Shown: piece after piece, positions 41,571 through 50,705 of the stretch | Layout of the letters: each line of letters begins with the position of its first letter | How positions within the stretch are numbered: the first letter of the stretch is position 1 | Source of the DNA: Thalassobacillus devorans | Lineage (GTDB): Bacteria > Bacillota > Bacilli > Bacillales > Halobacillaceae | Assembly: GCF_011761345.1 (NCBI RefSeq) | Contig: NZ_JAASRY010000002.1 | Span: 124,001 to 188,000 of the forward strand | Reading direction: 5' to 3' | DNA: 64,000 nucleotides | Notes under the pieces: model-generated | What the model saw: the letters and a program-made list of their open reading frames with translations, nothing else | Databases searched by the model: none | Told to the model about the DNA's origin: nothing | Program-made: the position numbers and the translations under genes

Positions 41571-42383
41571 GTGGATAAATTAGGGAAGCGGACGATGCTG
41601 CTTGTTTATGCATTAATCATCATCGTTCCCATGCTGACTGTCATATTTTCAACTTTGAAAACCACTTCTGAAATGTACGCTAATCCCATCGGACTGCCTG
41701 AAACGCTTAATATCGAAAATTACATCCAGATTTTCAATGAGACCTCCATGGGCACCTATTTTAAAAATAGTGTAATCGTTACGATTGTATCCGTCTTCTT
41801 TACATTGTTTTTCGCAAGTTTGATCGCTTATGCCATTACTCGGATGAGTCCCTGGAAAGGCGGAATCGTGTTCGGATTATTCACCATTGGCATGATGGTG
41901 CCTGCGCAAGTGAACATGATCCCATTATACTCCTTGATATATAGTCTGGATTTGACAAATACACTTTCAGGACTGATGATCGTCAACATTTCAGTCACTT
42001 TGCCAGTCGCAGTGTTTATCCTGACGGGATTCATGAAAACTATTCCAAAAGAATTATTTGAAGCTTGTACGATTGATGGAGCAAACAATTGGCAGGTTTA
42101 TCGCAGGATAGCCATACCATTATCTCTTCCATCACTATCTGCAACAGCTATCTTTTTGTTTGTGATGCATTGGAACGATCTGTTGTATCCATTACTGTTT
42201 ATTACCAAAGATGAATATAAAACCTTGCCACTAGCCTTGTTAGAGTTCCAGGGCCAATATATGACCAATTATCCGATGTTGTTCACAGGTGTCATGATTG
42301 CTTCCGCCCCAATGATCATCGCTTACATCTTCCTCCAAAGGTATTTCATTGCCGGTATGACAGCTGGATCTGTCAAAGGATAA
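41571..42383 (+). CDS. Sugar ABC transporter permease (MalG-like)
   Basis: A 270-residue second permease subunit. The GTG at 41571 follows AAGGGGG. It has six hydrophobic segments and the EAA loop EACTIDGANNWQVYRRIAIPL, ending in a hydrophobic helix and YFIAGMTAGSVKG, the typical MalG-like C-terminus. It lies 18 bases after its partner and 16 before the oxidoreductase. Confidence 0.92.
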   Translation: MDKLGKRTMLLVYALIIIVPMLTVIFSTLKTTSEMYANPIGLPETLNIENYIQIFNETSMGTYFKNSVIVTIVSVFFTLFFASLIAYAITRMSPWKGGIVFGLFTIGMMVPAQVNMIPLYSLIYSLDLTNTLSGLMIVNISVTLPVAVFILTGFMKTIPKELFEACTIDGANNWQVYRRIAIPLSLPSLSATAIFLFVMHWNDLLYPLLFITKDEYKTLPLALLEFQGQYMTNYPMLFTGVMIASAPMIIAYIFLQRYFIAGMTAGSVKG

Positions 42384-42399
42384 TGAGGAGGGGGAACAA

Positions 42400-43431
42400 A
42401 TGGAGAATATCCGACTAGGTCTGATAGGAGCAGGAAATCGTTCCAGGTCACTTGTAAAAGCATTAAAAGAAACCGGTGAAGCAGAGCTTGTTTCCTATGT
42501 TGATGTCACTGAAAAAAGTCATATGTCCGAACTCTGCCCAAATATAAAATACTATACAAGTGAGCATGACATGTACGGTAACGAACAATTGGATGCGGTG
42601 GTAATTGCTACCCCAAATCATATGCATCACCCGAATATCCTGCTAGCATTGCATTACGAATTAGCTATTTTTGCTGAAAAACCATTGGTACATGATTTAA
42701 ACCAGCTATACAAAATAAAAAAAGAAATCCTGAAATCGGATAGCTATTTTCAAGTAGGTACAGAATTGCGGCTCGACCAAGGGTTCACCGAATTAAGGAA
42801 GCGAGTACAGAAATGTGAAAATGGTGAATGTCTGACCCTTTGGTGTCACGAATTCAGGCCGCCTTTTAAGGCAGGTTACCAGGGTTGGAGGAAGGAACAA
42901 AGTTCAGCTGGAGGAACGTTACTAGAGAAGAATATTCATCATTTTGATTTGATGGTGTCGTTATTGAATAAGCGTCCTGTATCTGTTACAGCAAAAGGTC
43001 GTGACGATACGACCAATAAACAAAGTGGCATGCTCGACCAGGCATGGGTGGTTGTAGAGTTTGAAGAGGGGATTTTTGCCAATCTTGGAGTGTCCATGTC
43101 CCATTTTGAACACCACTTGGAATTTGGGGTGCTCAGTAAAAATGCTCGATTCATCTATCATCCGAACAAACAAAAATTGGCGGTTTGGAGTGAATCAGGA
43201 GCAGAGACACAAACATTTCCGGCGAAAATCACAGGGGTTGATGCTGGTGGCTTTGATCATCCTGGGGAAGTAGAGCAAATGCAGGAGTTTGTAAGAAATA
43301 TCAGGTGTAAATCTAAAGATAAAACAGTATTTCAAGAGGTCTATTGGAGCCATTTGATAGCATTTGCAGCTGAAAATTCTGTTATTACTGGAAAGACGCT
43401 GCACATCACTAGTGACGGAGAAATCATATGA
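42400..43431 (+). CDS. Gfo/Idh/MocA-family oxidoreductase
   Basis: A 343-residue NAD(P)-dependent sugar oxidoreductase. The Rossmann domain starts RLGLIGAGNRSRSLVKAL, and the family motif AEKPLVHDL with its conserved Lys lies near residue 92; GTLLEKNIHHFDLM contains the His typical of the C-terminal domain. AGGAGGGGG precedes the ATG. In this cluster it may oxidise the imported sugar or a derivative. The substrate cannot be read from sequence; a second member of the family closes the cluster at 50706. Confidence 0.88.
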   Translation: MENIRLGLIGAGNRSRSLVKALKETGEAELVSYVDVTEKSHMSELCPNIKYYTSEHDMYGNEQLDAVVIATPNHMHHPNILLALHYELAIFAEKPLVHDLNQLYKIKKEILKSDSYFQVGTELRLDQGFTELRKRVQKCENGECLTLWCHEFRPPFKAGYQGWRKEQSSAGGTLLEKNIHHFDLMVSLLNKRPVSVTAKGRDDTTNKQSGMLDQAWVVVEFEEGIFANLGVSMSHFEHHLEFGVLSKNARFIYHPNKQKLAVWSESGAETQTFPAKITGVDAGGFDHPGEVEQMQEFVRNIRCKSKDKTVFQEVYWSHLIAFAAENSVITGKTLHITSDGEII

Positions 43432-43443
43432 GGAGGGTGAAAT

Positions 43444-44235
43444 ATGAGAATCATTGATATGCACCACCACATATTGAATATCCCCAATTATACAGAGCAA
43501 TTGATCGAGCGTATGGACCAGTTGGGAATCGAAAAGGTTTGTTTAAGCGGGCTCGGTCTTCCATCTGATAATTGGCTTGGGGATTTATCACCGGATAATG
43601 AGGATGTTCGTGAGGCGATAACAAAATATCCGGATAGGATTATCGGGTTTGGAGTCATCCGTCTCGGCGAGTCTACGGTCGATGATGTGGTAAAACTTCA
43701 TCAACAAGGATTCAAAGGGATTAAAACGACCCGCCCATTGCACAATTATGACGACCCGAGATATGACGAGGTTTACGGAAAGATAGCTGAATTAGGGATG
43801 CCAATCCTTTTTCATACAGGTTTCATTCTCAACACGAAAGTTGACGCAAGAGATGATGTTTCAACTGCGAGAATGCGGCCTGAAATGCTTGACCGTGTGG
43901 CACGAACCTTTCCTGATTTGTATATGTTCCTTGCACATTTGGGTATGCCATGGCATGAAGAGGCAGCAATGATGGCACGCTTCCACCCAAATGTATATGT
44001 GGATTTGTCTGGTTCTCCAATGGGGTGGAGAAATAGAAAATCACCTAACTTTTTTCAAGAGTTGTTCTATTGGGAGGGGGCTTTTTCTAAAATTGTCTTC
44101 GGCACGGATGTTCATTTTGATGATGTAGAAGCTTCCCTCAATGACCATAAACGTATTTTTGATACGTTAAATATTAATGAAGAAACTCAAGAAAAGATCT
44201 TCTCAGAGAATGTGGCATCCATACTTGATCTTTAG
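43444..44235 (+). CDS. TIM-barrel metal-dependent hydrolase (Amidohydro_2)
   Basis: A 263-residue member of the amidohydrolase-2 family (hydrolases, lactonases and decarboxylases). It opens IIDMHHHILNIPNY with the metal-binding His cluster; further motifs are ILFHTGFIL, FLAHLGMPWHEE and VFGTDVHFDD, the last carrying the catalytic Asp. AGGAGGGTG precedes the ATG. Following an oxidoreductase, a lactonase role on the oxidised sugar is plausible but unproven. Confidence 0.82.
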   Translation: MRIIDMHHHILNIPNYTEQLIERMDQLGIEKVCLSGLGLPSDNWLGDLSPDNEDVREAITKYPDRIIGFGVIRLGESTVDDVVKLHQQGFKGIKTTRPLHNYDDPRYDEVYGKIAELGMPILFHTGFILNTKVDARDDVSTARMRPEMLDRVARTFPDLYMFLAHLGMPWHEEAAMMARFHPNVYVDLSGSPMGWRNRKSPNFFQELFYWEGAFSKIVFGTDVHFDDVEASLNDHKRIFDTLNINEETQEKIFSENVASILDL

Positions 44236-44244
44236 GAGGCTGTT

Positions 44245-45057
44245 ATGAAAAAAGAACGAAAAATACCATTTGAACTCCTGCCAGATTCAGAGGCGACAGC
44301 CACTCATTTTGCCAGGTATCTGGCGGATTTTATAAAACTTAGAAATAGACAGAACCTGCCAACACGTTTAATTCTTCCTGTAGGACCTGTGAAGCCATAT
44401 CCGATATTGACTAAGATCATTAATAAAGAAAAGATTTCATTAAAGAACGTTCACACTTTCAATATGGATGAATACTTGGATTGGCAAGGACGTCCGATTG
44501 GCATTGATCATCCATTAAGTTTTGAAGGATTCATGGATCGTTTTTTTCAAAGCATTGATGAACCGTTGCGACCTCCAAAACATCAGGTACATTTTCCCAC
44601 GGTTTTTGATTTGGATGGTATCAGTGAGCGTATCGATGAAGCGGGGGGGATTGACCTTTGCCTTGGAGGTGTAGGTGTGCATGGACATGTGGCGTTCAAT
44701 GAACCAATTGTTTCCAGATTCCAAAAGGTCAGTATCGAGGAATTCAAAGCGTCGAAAACACGTATTTTACCGTTAGCACCAGAAACAGTTGTTATGAATA
44801 GTATCCGTGCAAATGGCGGGGATTTTGAAGATTTTCCCCCAATGGCCATTACACTAGGTATGAAGGATATATTGAAAGCAGCAAAAATCAGACTATATTG
44901 CGACGGCGGCTCCTGGCAGCGGGAATCATTTTATAGAGCGGTATACGGCGATCAGGGTGTTCGCTATCCCGTAACTTTGCTGCAGGAACACGAAGATGTT
45001 GCTATGGTGGCAACAGAAGACACTGCGTGGAAAGTAATTAATGAGGAGGAAGCTTGA
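44245..45057 (+). CDS. NagB/RpiA-superfamily sugar-phosphate isomerase or deaminase
   Basis: A 270-residue protein of the glucosamine-6-phosphate deaminase superfamily. It keeps the active-site segments NMDEYLDW (catalytic Asp region) and LGGVGVHGHVAFNEP (catalytic His region). The classical NagB lid and surrounding sequence differ, so the substrate may be another amino-sugar phosphate or a sugar phosphate needing only isomerisation. TTAGGAGGC precedes the ATG, and it directly abuts the next gene. Confidence 0.82.
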   Translation: MKKERKIPFELLPDSEATATHFARYLADFIKLRNRQNLPTRLILPVGPVKPYPILTKIINKEKISLKNVHTFNMDEYLDWQGRPIGIDHPLSFEGFMDRFFQSIDEPLRPPKHQVHFPTVFDLDGISERIDEAGGIDLCLGGVGVHGHVAFNEPIVSRFQKVSIEEFKASKTRILPLAPETVVMNSIRANGGDFEDFPPMAITLGMKDILKAAKIRLYCDGGSWQRESFYRAVYGDQGVRYPVTLLQEHEDVAMVATEDTAWKVINEEEA

Positions 45058-46395
45058 ATGAACAGTTCCAGTGTACTTTATTTACCAATCGGGCGACCGA
45101 CTTTTGATATGGAAGCAGCAGAAGAATACTATGAACAAAGCAAGAGTTTGCTGAGTGAATTAGCAAAAGAATGCGTGGAGCCGGGGGAAATCATCACCTC
45201 TCCGGAAGCTTTAGAGGAGTATCTCTCAGATATCCATCATGTCGATGTGGATATAATTATTTATCAAAGCGTTACCTTTGCCGATGCCCAGTTCGTCAAA
45301 CTGATCCAACAAAAGCGGAACGAACCTTTTATTGTCTGGTCCGTCAGGGAGCCTAGTGTCGGCGGCCGGTTACGTCTAAACTCATTGACAGGTGGTAACA
45401 GCACATGCCATTCACTGAAAAATGCAGGCCGGCACTACCGCTTCCTGTTGGGAAATCCAGATGAGACAAACGTAAGCGATAAGCTTTCCTTATATTTACA
45501 GACGGAAGCTTTAGTGAAAGAACTCTCTGGATTTACTATTGGCGTAGTAGGTGAACATCAGCCCGGCTTTTATTTTTCCGATGCTAATGATGAACAACTG
45601 AGGGAATTACTTGGTATACAGATTCATCGCCTCTCCTTAGAAGAAGCTTTTGCTAAGGCGAAGGAGATGCCAGAAGAAAAATGGAGTAAGGAACTTGCCC
45701 TTGCCCAAGAAAAAGTAATGCATTTGAACGAGGAAGATCCGACCGTGACGAATTTCTCCAGATTCTCATCTTATATGCGTACACAAATTCGGGAGAACAA
45801 TTTGAATGCATTGGCAATTCGATGCTGGCCGGAGTTTTTCAATGAGTTAGGAGCAGCTGCCTGCTCGACATTATCTCATTTTACGGAAGAAGGTGTAGTT
45901 TCTTCTTGTGAGGCAGATATCCATGGTGCTATATCCATGCATATCCTTCAGTCCTATACAGGAGGACCACCATATTTAGGCGATCTCGTCCATGTGAACG
46001 AAGAAAACAATTCCGTTACCTTTTGGCATTGCGGAGCTGCAGCATACTCCCTGGCTAATGAACGGACAGGGGCAGTTCCTGGTGTACATCCCAACCGGAA
46101 ACTCGGGTTTACGATGGAGTTTGGACTCAAGGCAGGAGATGTTACCATCAGCCGGTTAAGCCATGTGGACGGGGAGTACCGCTTATTCGTAATGACAGGT
46201 AAAGCTTTGGATACCCCTCAGCAATTTAATGGCACTTCTGTAGAAGTACAGCTGGAGGAGGACTGCATGAAGGTACTGAATGATTTGATGGGCGATGGAC
46301 TGGAGCCGCATTATGCTGTTGGTTATGGACAGGTTAAGGAAGATATCATCGATCTCGCTCATCGTCTTGGCATCGAAACAATCGTATATTCTTGA
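45058..46395 (+). CDS. L-fucose/L-arabinose-isomerase-like protein
   Basis: A 445-residue sugar isomerase-fold protein. The region SSCEADIHGAISMHILQSYTG contains the Glu/Asp/His pattern typical of metal sites in L-fucose isomerases, and FWHCGAAAYSLA resembles the C-terminal substrate-binding part. Full-length FucI is about 590 residues, so this is the shorter relative. Its ATG directly follows the upstream stop with AGGAGGAAGC as the ribosome site. In the pathway it could make a ketose for the kinase encoded next. The sugar is unidentified. Confidence 0.78.
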   Translation: MNSSSVLYLPIGRPTFDMEAAEEYYEQSKSLLSELAKECVEPGEIITSPEALEEYLSDIHHVDVDIIIYQSVTFADAQFVKLIQQKRNEPFIVWSVREPSVGGRLRLNSLTGGNSTCHSLKNAGRHYRFLLGNPDETNVSDKLSLYLQTEALVKELSGFTIGVVGEHQPGFYFSDANDEQLRELLGIQIHRLSLEEAFAKAKEMPEEKWSKELALAQEKVMHLNEEDPTVTNFSRFSSYMRTQIRENNLNALAIRCWPEFFNELGAAACSTLSHFTEEGVVSSCEADIHGAISMHILQSYTGGPPYLGDLVHVNEENNSVTFWHCGAAAYSLANERTGAVPGVHPNRKLGFTMEFGLKAGDVTISRLSHVDGEYRLFVMTGKALDTPQQFNGTSVEVQLEEDCMKVLNDLMGDGLEPHYAVGYGQVKEDIIDLAHRLGIETIVYS

Positions 46396-46411
46396 TGAAG
46401 AAGGTGAAGAG

Positions 46412-47521
46412 ATGAAAAGGGTGGTTATCGGACAGGCAGGGGGTCCGACTGCAGTAATCAACAATAGTCTGGCGGGATTTTTGGAAAATATCGCCGACGC
46501 GGAATGTTATGCGATTGACTGCGGGTTTGAAGGGCTTGTGAAAAACAGGATTCGATTCATAGATTCTCGTTTAAATCAGCACATTTTACAAAATCGTCAT
46601 ACACCGGGAGCTATTCTTGGTTCAGGAAGATATCACGTTTCTGAAGAAGATTTTAAAAAAATAATAACTAACTTAAAAGATACTGGTATCGACAGCGTAG
46701 TCATGGCTGGCGGCAACGGGACGATGTGGGCCCTAAGCCGGCTTAGTGAGCATGCGAGAGCAGCCGGTTATGATTTACAAGTACTTGGGATTCCGAAAAC
46801 CGTCGATAACGATCTTGGGATGACAGACCACTCTCCTGGATTCCCCAGCGCGGCTAAATATGTAGGCTTCTCTACACGAGATATGATCAGTGACCTTGAA
46901 TCCATGCGCAATTTCGAGAAAATCCGCATCGTGGAAACCATGGGAAGGTATGGAGGATGGCTGGCAGCAGCTGCAAGGCTTTTTCATCCGATTACAAGAA
47001 AGGATAGTCCGCTTCTCGTTTATATTCCAGAAAAACACCTGACTAGGGAAATGTTCCTTGAGGACATTGATAAGACGTTGAAAAAACATGGGGTAGCGTT
47101 TGTAGTCGTAAGTGAGGGCGTAAAGCTGGGTGATCAGGAAGTGGTGAAGACCTCTTCTAATGGAAGAAATATTCTTGGCGGAATAGCTACTATTCTAGCA
47201 AAAGAGGCAGAAAACCATTTTCAGGTGATGGCGAGGGATGAATGCTTAGGTATGAATCAACGATCATTCAGCTTAAGTGTATCTTCCGTAGATCGCGAAG
47301 AATCCTATCAAAGCGGTAAAGAAGCAGCAATCAGGTTATTGAAAGATGAAAGCGACAAGATGATTTGCATCGGGAGAGAAGAAAATAACACATATAAAGC
47401 CCGCTATTTAGGTGTTTCCTTAAAGGAGGTGGCCGAGGCAGGGGAGAGACGGATGCCAGAGGAGTTTACCCGTGATCCTGAAGCATACATCGAGTGGCTA
47501 AAACCTTTAATCAGTTATTGA
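46412..47521 (+). CDS. PfkA-superfamily kinase with atypical GGNGT / PKTVDND active site
   Basis: A 369-residue phosphofructokinase-family enzyme. I start at the ATG 46412 behind AAGGTGAAG; an open frame reaches back to 46295 but overlaps the isomerase gene. The phosphoryl-donor motif reads GGNGT at residues 100-104, where bacterial ATP-PFK has GGDGS and PPi-PFK has GGDD. The catalytic loop is PKTVDND (128-134) with Asp132 and the Lys typical of PPi and long-type ATP enzymes. The Asp-to-Asn change at the metal-binding position is unusual. It presumably phosphorylates the ketose made upstream before aldol cleavage downstream. Donor and acceptor are uncertain. Confidence 0.85.
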   Translation: MKRVVIGQAGGPTAVINNSLAGFLENIADAECYAIDCGFEGLVKNRIRFIDSRLNQHILQNRHTPGAILGSGRYHVSEEDFKKIITNLKDTGIDSVVMAGGNGTMWALSRLSEHARAAGYDLQVLGIPKTVDNDLGMTDHSPGFPSAAKYVGFSTRDMISDLESMRNFEKIRIVETMGRYGGWLAAAARLFHPITRKDSPLLVYIPEKHLTREMFLEDIDKTLKKHGVAFVVVSEGVKLGDQEVVKTSSNGRNILGGIATILAKEAENHFQVMARDECLGMNQRSFSLSVSSVDREESYQSGKEAAIRLLKDESDKMICIGREENNTYKARYLGVSLKEVAEAGERRMPEEFTRDPEAYIEWLKPLISY

Positions 47522-47543
47522 GTGGATGAACGGAGGTATAAAA

Positions 47544-48278
47544 ATGAATGACAGAATTATAAACCATGGCAGTCCTGTACCTTTGTATCATCAGATCAAA
47601 GATATTCTCAGCAAAAGAATTCAGGATGAAACATGGAAAGTTGGTGACTTGATACCGACCGAACAAGAGTTGATAAAAGAATTTGGTGTTAGCAGAACCA
47701 CTATCCGGCAGGCAATCACTGCTCTCGTACAAGAAGACCTGTTGGAAAAAAGACAGGGAAGAGGCACGATAGTAAGGCCGACCAAGCTGACCGGTTCACT
47801 TCAAAGACTGACAGGATTTGCAGAAGAAGTGTTGGAGAGAGGCTACAAACCTTATTCGAAATTACTGCGCGCGGAAGTCCGTGATGATTTGATGAATGAA
47901 AAGCGTAAGCTGGAATTACCAGAACCGGCAAAAATCGTTTTGATTGAGCGGATACGCTTTGCTAATGATGAGCCGATTGCTATTGAACGTACATGCTGGC
48001 CTGAAGATGTAGGTACGGTGCTCTTAGACCATGATTTAAATGGGGCAAAATTTTATCAGATATTAGAAGATCATAAAATCTATCTGAGAGAAGCGAGTGA
48101 GACGATCACTGCTGTTAACGCAACTCCATATGAAGCAGATATGCTCGGGGTGAATGGCGGGGAATCTCTTTTGCAGATGAAACGGATCAGCTATGGAATG
48201 GGCAATAGGCCGATTGAATTTACAAAAACAAAATACCGCTCGGATAGATATCAGTATAACGTTCACTTAAAACGATAG
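47544..48278 (+). CDS. GntR/HutC-family transcriptional regulator
   Basis: A 244-residue repressor with an N-terminal winged helix (PLYHQIKDILSKRI, GVSRTTIRQAITALVQEDLL, RQGRGTIV) and a C-terminal UTRA effector domain (GSLQRLTGFAEEV, RIRFANDEPIAIERT, FTKTKYRSDRYQYNV). The ATG at 47544 is seven bases after GGAGGT; the in-frame ATG at 47526 overlaps that site. Embedded in the operon, it probably controls the promoter at 39208 with a phosphorylated sugar as effector. Confidence 0.9.
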   Translation: MNDRIINHGSPVPLYHQIKDILSKRIQDETWKVGDLIPTEQELIKEFGVSRTTIRQAITALVQEDLLEKRQGRGTIVRPTKLTGSLQRLTGFAEEVLERGYKPYSKLLRAEVRDDLMNEKRKLELPEPAKIVLIERIRFANDEPIAIERTCWPEDVGTVLLDHDLNGAKFYQILEDHKIYLREASETITAVNATPYEADMLGVNGGESLLQMKRISYGMGNRPIEFTKTKYRSDRYQYNVHLKR

Positions 48279-48290
48279 GAGAGGATAAGA

Positions 48291-49190
48291 TTGCCATTTA
48301 TAAACGGAAAAGACATGTTGATGCACGCTTATAAGAATGGGTATGGCGTGGGGGCATTCAGCGCTCATAATGCCGAAACCATCCAGGCCATTATATGGGC
48401 AGCGGAAGAGACGCAGTCACCTGTGATGATCCAAGTAGGGCAGAAGGTCATCCAATATATGGGCATGAGAGAAATGAAATCTATGATTGAAACATTTGGG
48501 GAAGGCACGACGGTTCCGATTGCGATACATCTTGACCATAGCCGTCAATTCGAACAGACTGCAGCGGCGATCAAGCAAGGGTTTCAATCTGTAATGTTCG
48601 ATGGGTCAGGACTGGAATTCGAAGAAAATGCGCGGATAACTGCCAGGGTCGTCGATATCGCAAGAGCCCTTGGCATCGGTGCTGAAGGCGAAATAGGCAA
48701 AATTGGCGGCACGGAAGATGGCATCACTGTAGAGGAAGAAGATGCAGCGATAACGACTGTGGAAGAAGCTACAAGGTTTGTAGATAGTACAGATGTAGAC
48801 TATCTGGCTATATCCATTGGGACTGCGCATGGAATCTTTCATAATGCTCCGACGATAAGAATGGAGCGGCTGCAAGAAATTGTTACAGCTGTCCAGAGGC
48901 CGATCGTTCTTCATGGGGGGTCGAGTGTTCCGGATGACCAAGTAAGAGAAGCAATATCCCTTGGAGTATCTAAAATCAATATCGATACAGAACTTCGTCA
49001 GGCCTTTAGCTTGGGAGTTCAAGAAGTTTTTAATGAAAATCCTGAAGAGTGGCATCTGGCTGTTTCTTTAGATAAAGGAAGAGAGCGTACAAAAGAAAAA
49101 GTTTTAGAGAAAATAAAAGTGTTCGGAAGTGAGGGAAAAGCTGTTGATCTATTAGGGTCTATCGCTAAACAGGAGGAGGTGGGCGTATGA
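48291..49190 (+). CDS. Class II (zinc) fructose/tagatose-bisphosphate-type aldolase
   Basis: A 299-residue metal-dependent aldolase of the FbaA/GatY/KbaY/IolJ family. The TTG at 48291 follows AGGAGAGGAT. Zinc and catalytic motifs are GAFSAHNAET, HLDHSRQFEQ (Asp and His), GEIGKIGGTEDG, IGTAHGIF, VLHGGSSVPDD and the phosphate-binding KINIDTELR. It probably cleaves the phosphorylated ketose into dihydroxyacetone phosphate and an aldehyde, which the next enzyme could oxidise. The genes overlap by four bases, suggesting coupling. Confidence 0.9.
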   Translation: MPFINGKDMLMHAYKNGYGVGAFSAHNAETIQAIIWAAEETQSPVMIQVGQKVIQYMGMREMKSMIETFGEGTTVPIAIHLDHSRQFEQTAAAIKQGFQSVMFDGSGLEFEENARITARVVDIARALGIGAEGEIGKIGGTEDGITVEEEDAAITTVEEATRFVDSTDVDYLAISIGTAHGIFHNAPTIRMERLQEIVTAVQRPIVLHGGSSVPDDQVREAISLGVSKINIDTELRQAFSLGVQEVFNENPEEWHLAVSLDKGRERTKEKVLEKIKVFGSEGKAVDLLGSIAKQEEVGV

Positions 49191-50602
49191 ACAATTTAAC
49201 AATGTGGATCGATGATGAGCAGGTTACCAGTGATGAAAAAGTGGACGTGTTAAATAAATATACCCAGGAGGTCTTCGCAACTATCCCGGAGGCTACCCAT
49301 AATCAGGTCGATAAGGCAGTCAAGGCGGCAAAGAAATCTCAGGAAGTAGAATTTTCCCCGTATGAACGTTATGAGGTATTAAGAAAAGTGGCTGAACTGT
49401 TGGAAGAACGAGTGGACGATTTTGCTGAGGTCATGACGCAAGAAGTAGGAAAGACACTGAAAGAATGTAAGGGTGAGGTCACCCGTTCTGTCCAGACACT
49501 ACTTATTTCTGCAGAAGAAGCTAAGCGGATTCATGGGGAAGGCGTACCTGTCGAATCTGCTCCAGGCTCAGAGAACCGCATGGCATTCACGATCCGAGTT
49601 CCTGTCGGCGTAGTAGCTGCGATCACTCCTTTCAATGTCCCATTGAACCTTGTATGCCACAAAATCGGCCCAGCTATTGCTGCTGGTAACAGTGTTATAT
49701 TAAAACCAGGTGAAAAAACCCCAGTTGTCGCTTTGAAACTCGCAGAATTGTTCAGAGAAGCAGGTCTTTTGAAGAACCGTCTTCAAGTGGTGACTGGATG
49801 GGGTCACACAGTTGGTGAATACATGCTTGATCACCAAGGAATCGATATGTACACCTTCACAGGAAGCAAGAAAGTAGGCGAGCAAATTAAAAAGAAAGCA
49901 GGCATGCGGAAAGTCTCGCTGGAGCTTGGTAACAACTCCGCTACCATCATCCACGATGATGCCGATTTAAATAAAGCAAGTGATCTTGTTGCTGCCAGAG
50001 GATATAACAATGCAGGTCAGGTTTGTATATCGGTTCAGCGCGTTTATGTACACGAAAGTAAATATAATGAATTTTCTTCCCTTTTAAAAGAAAAAGTGGA
50101 CGCATTGAATCTTGGCGATCCATTTGACGAACAAACAGATGTCGGTCCAATGATTTCAGAAGAGGCAGCAAAAACGGTCAAAGAATGGGTCGATGAAGCC
50201 GTTTCAGAAGGAGCCGAGTTAATTACGGGTGGAGAGCAGAACGGTGCCTTATTCAAGCCGACTCTTTTAGGATATGTTACGCCAAACATGAGAGTATGCC
50301 GGGAAGAAGTCTTCGGCCCAGTCGTCTCGCTGATTCCATATTCCAATTTTGATGAAGTGCTGGATCAGGTGAATGATTCCGAGTATGGACTTCAAGCTGG
50401 ATTGTTTACTACCAACCTAAACCTTGCAATGAAAGCTGCTAGAAAGATAGAGGTCGGTGGTTTGATCATCAACGATACATCCGCTTACCGTGTCGATCAG
50501 ATGCCATATGGCGGTGTGAAAAGCAGCGGTAACGGCAAAGAAGGCCCTAAATATGCAATAGAGGAAATGACGGAAGAACGGCTGGTTGTTTTCAATTTGT
50601 GA
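49187..50602 (+). CDS. NAD(P)-dependent aldehyde dehydrogenase
   Basis: A 471-residue aldehyde dehydrogenase of the lactaldehyde/glyceraldehyde-type group. Motifs: VGVVAAITPFNVPLNL, ILKPGEKTPV, FTGSKKVGEQI, catalytic Glu in SLELGNNSATII, catalytic Cys in GYNNAGQVCISVQRV, and EEVFGPVVSL. The ATG overlaps the aldolase stop by four bases behind GGAGGAGGTGGG. It would oxidise the aldehyde released by the aldolase; the family also includes sulfolactaldehyde and phosphonoacetaldehyde dehydrogenases, so substrate identity needs experiment. Confidence 0.9.
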   Translation: MNNLTMWIDDEQVTSDEKVDVLNKYTQEVFATIPEATHNQVDKAVKAAKKSQEVEFSPYERYEVLRKVAELLEERVDDFAEVMTQEVGKTLKECKGEVTRSVQTLLISAEEAKRIHGEGVPVESAPGSENRMAFTIRVPVGVVAAITPFNVPLNLVCHKIGPAIAAGNSVILKPGEKTPVVALKLAELFREAGLLKNRLQVVTGWGHTVGEYMLDHQGIDMYTFTGSKKVGEQIKKKAGMRKVSLELGNNSATIIHDDADLNKASDLVAARGYNNAGQVCISVQRVYVHESKYNEFSSLLKEKVDALNLGDPFDEQTDVGPMISEEAAKTVKEWVDEAVSEGAELITGGEQNGALFKPTLLGYVTPNMRVCREEVFGPVVSLIPYSNFDEVLDQVNDSEYGLQAGLFTTNLNLAMKAARKIEVGGLIINDTSAYRVDQMPYGGVKSSGNGKEGPKYAIEEMTEERLVVFNL

Positions 50603-50705
50603 TGTAGCGCACTAAGTTTCTTCAACACCTAAAGGGCTGATGCTTCTTAACAGCCTTGCAACACGGTAGTAGAACGATAATATTAATTAAGCTGGAGGTA
50701 TATTT

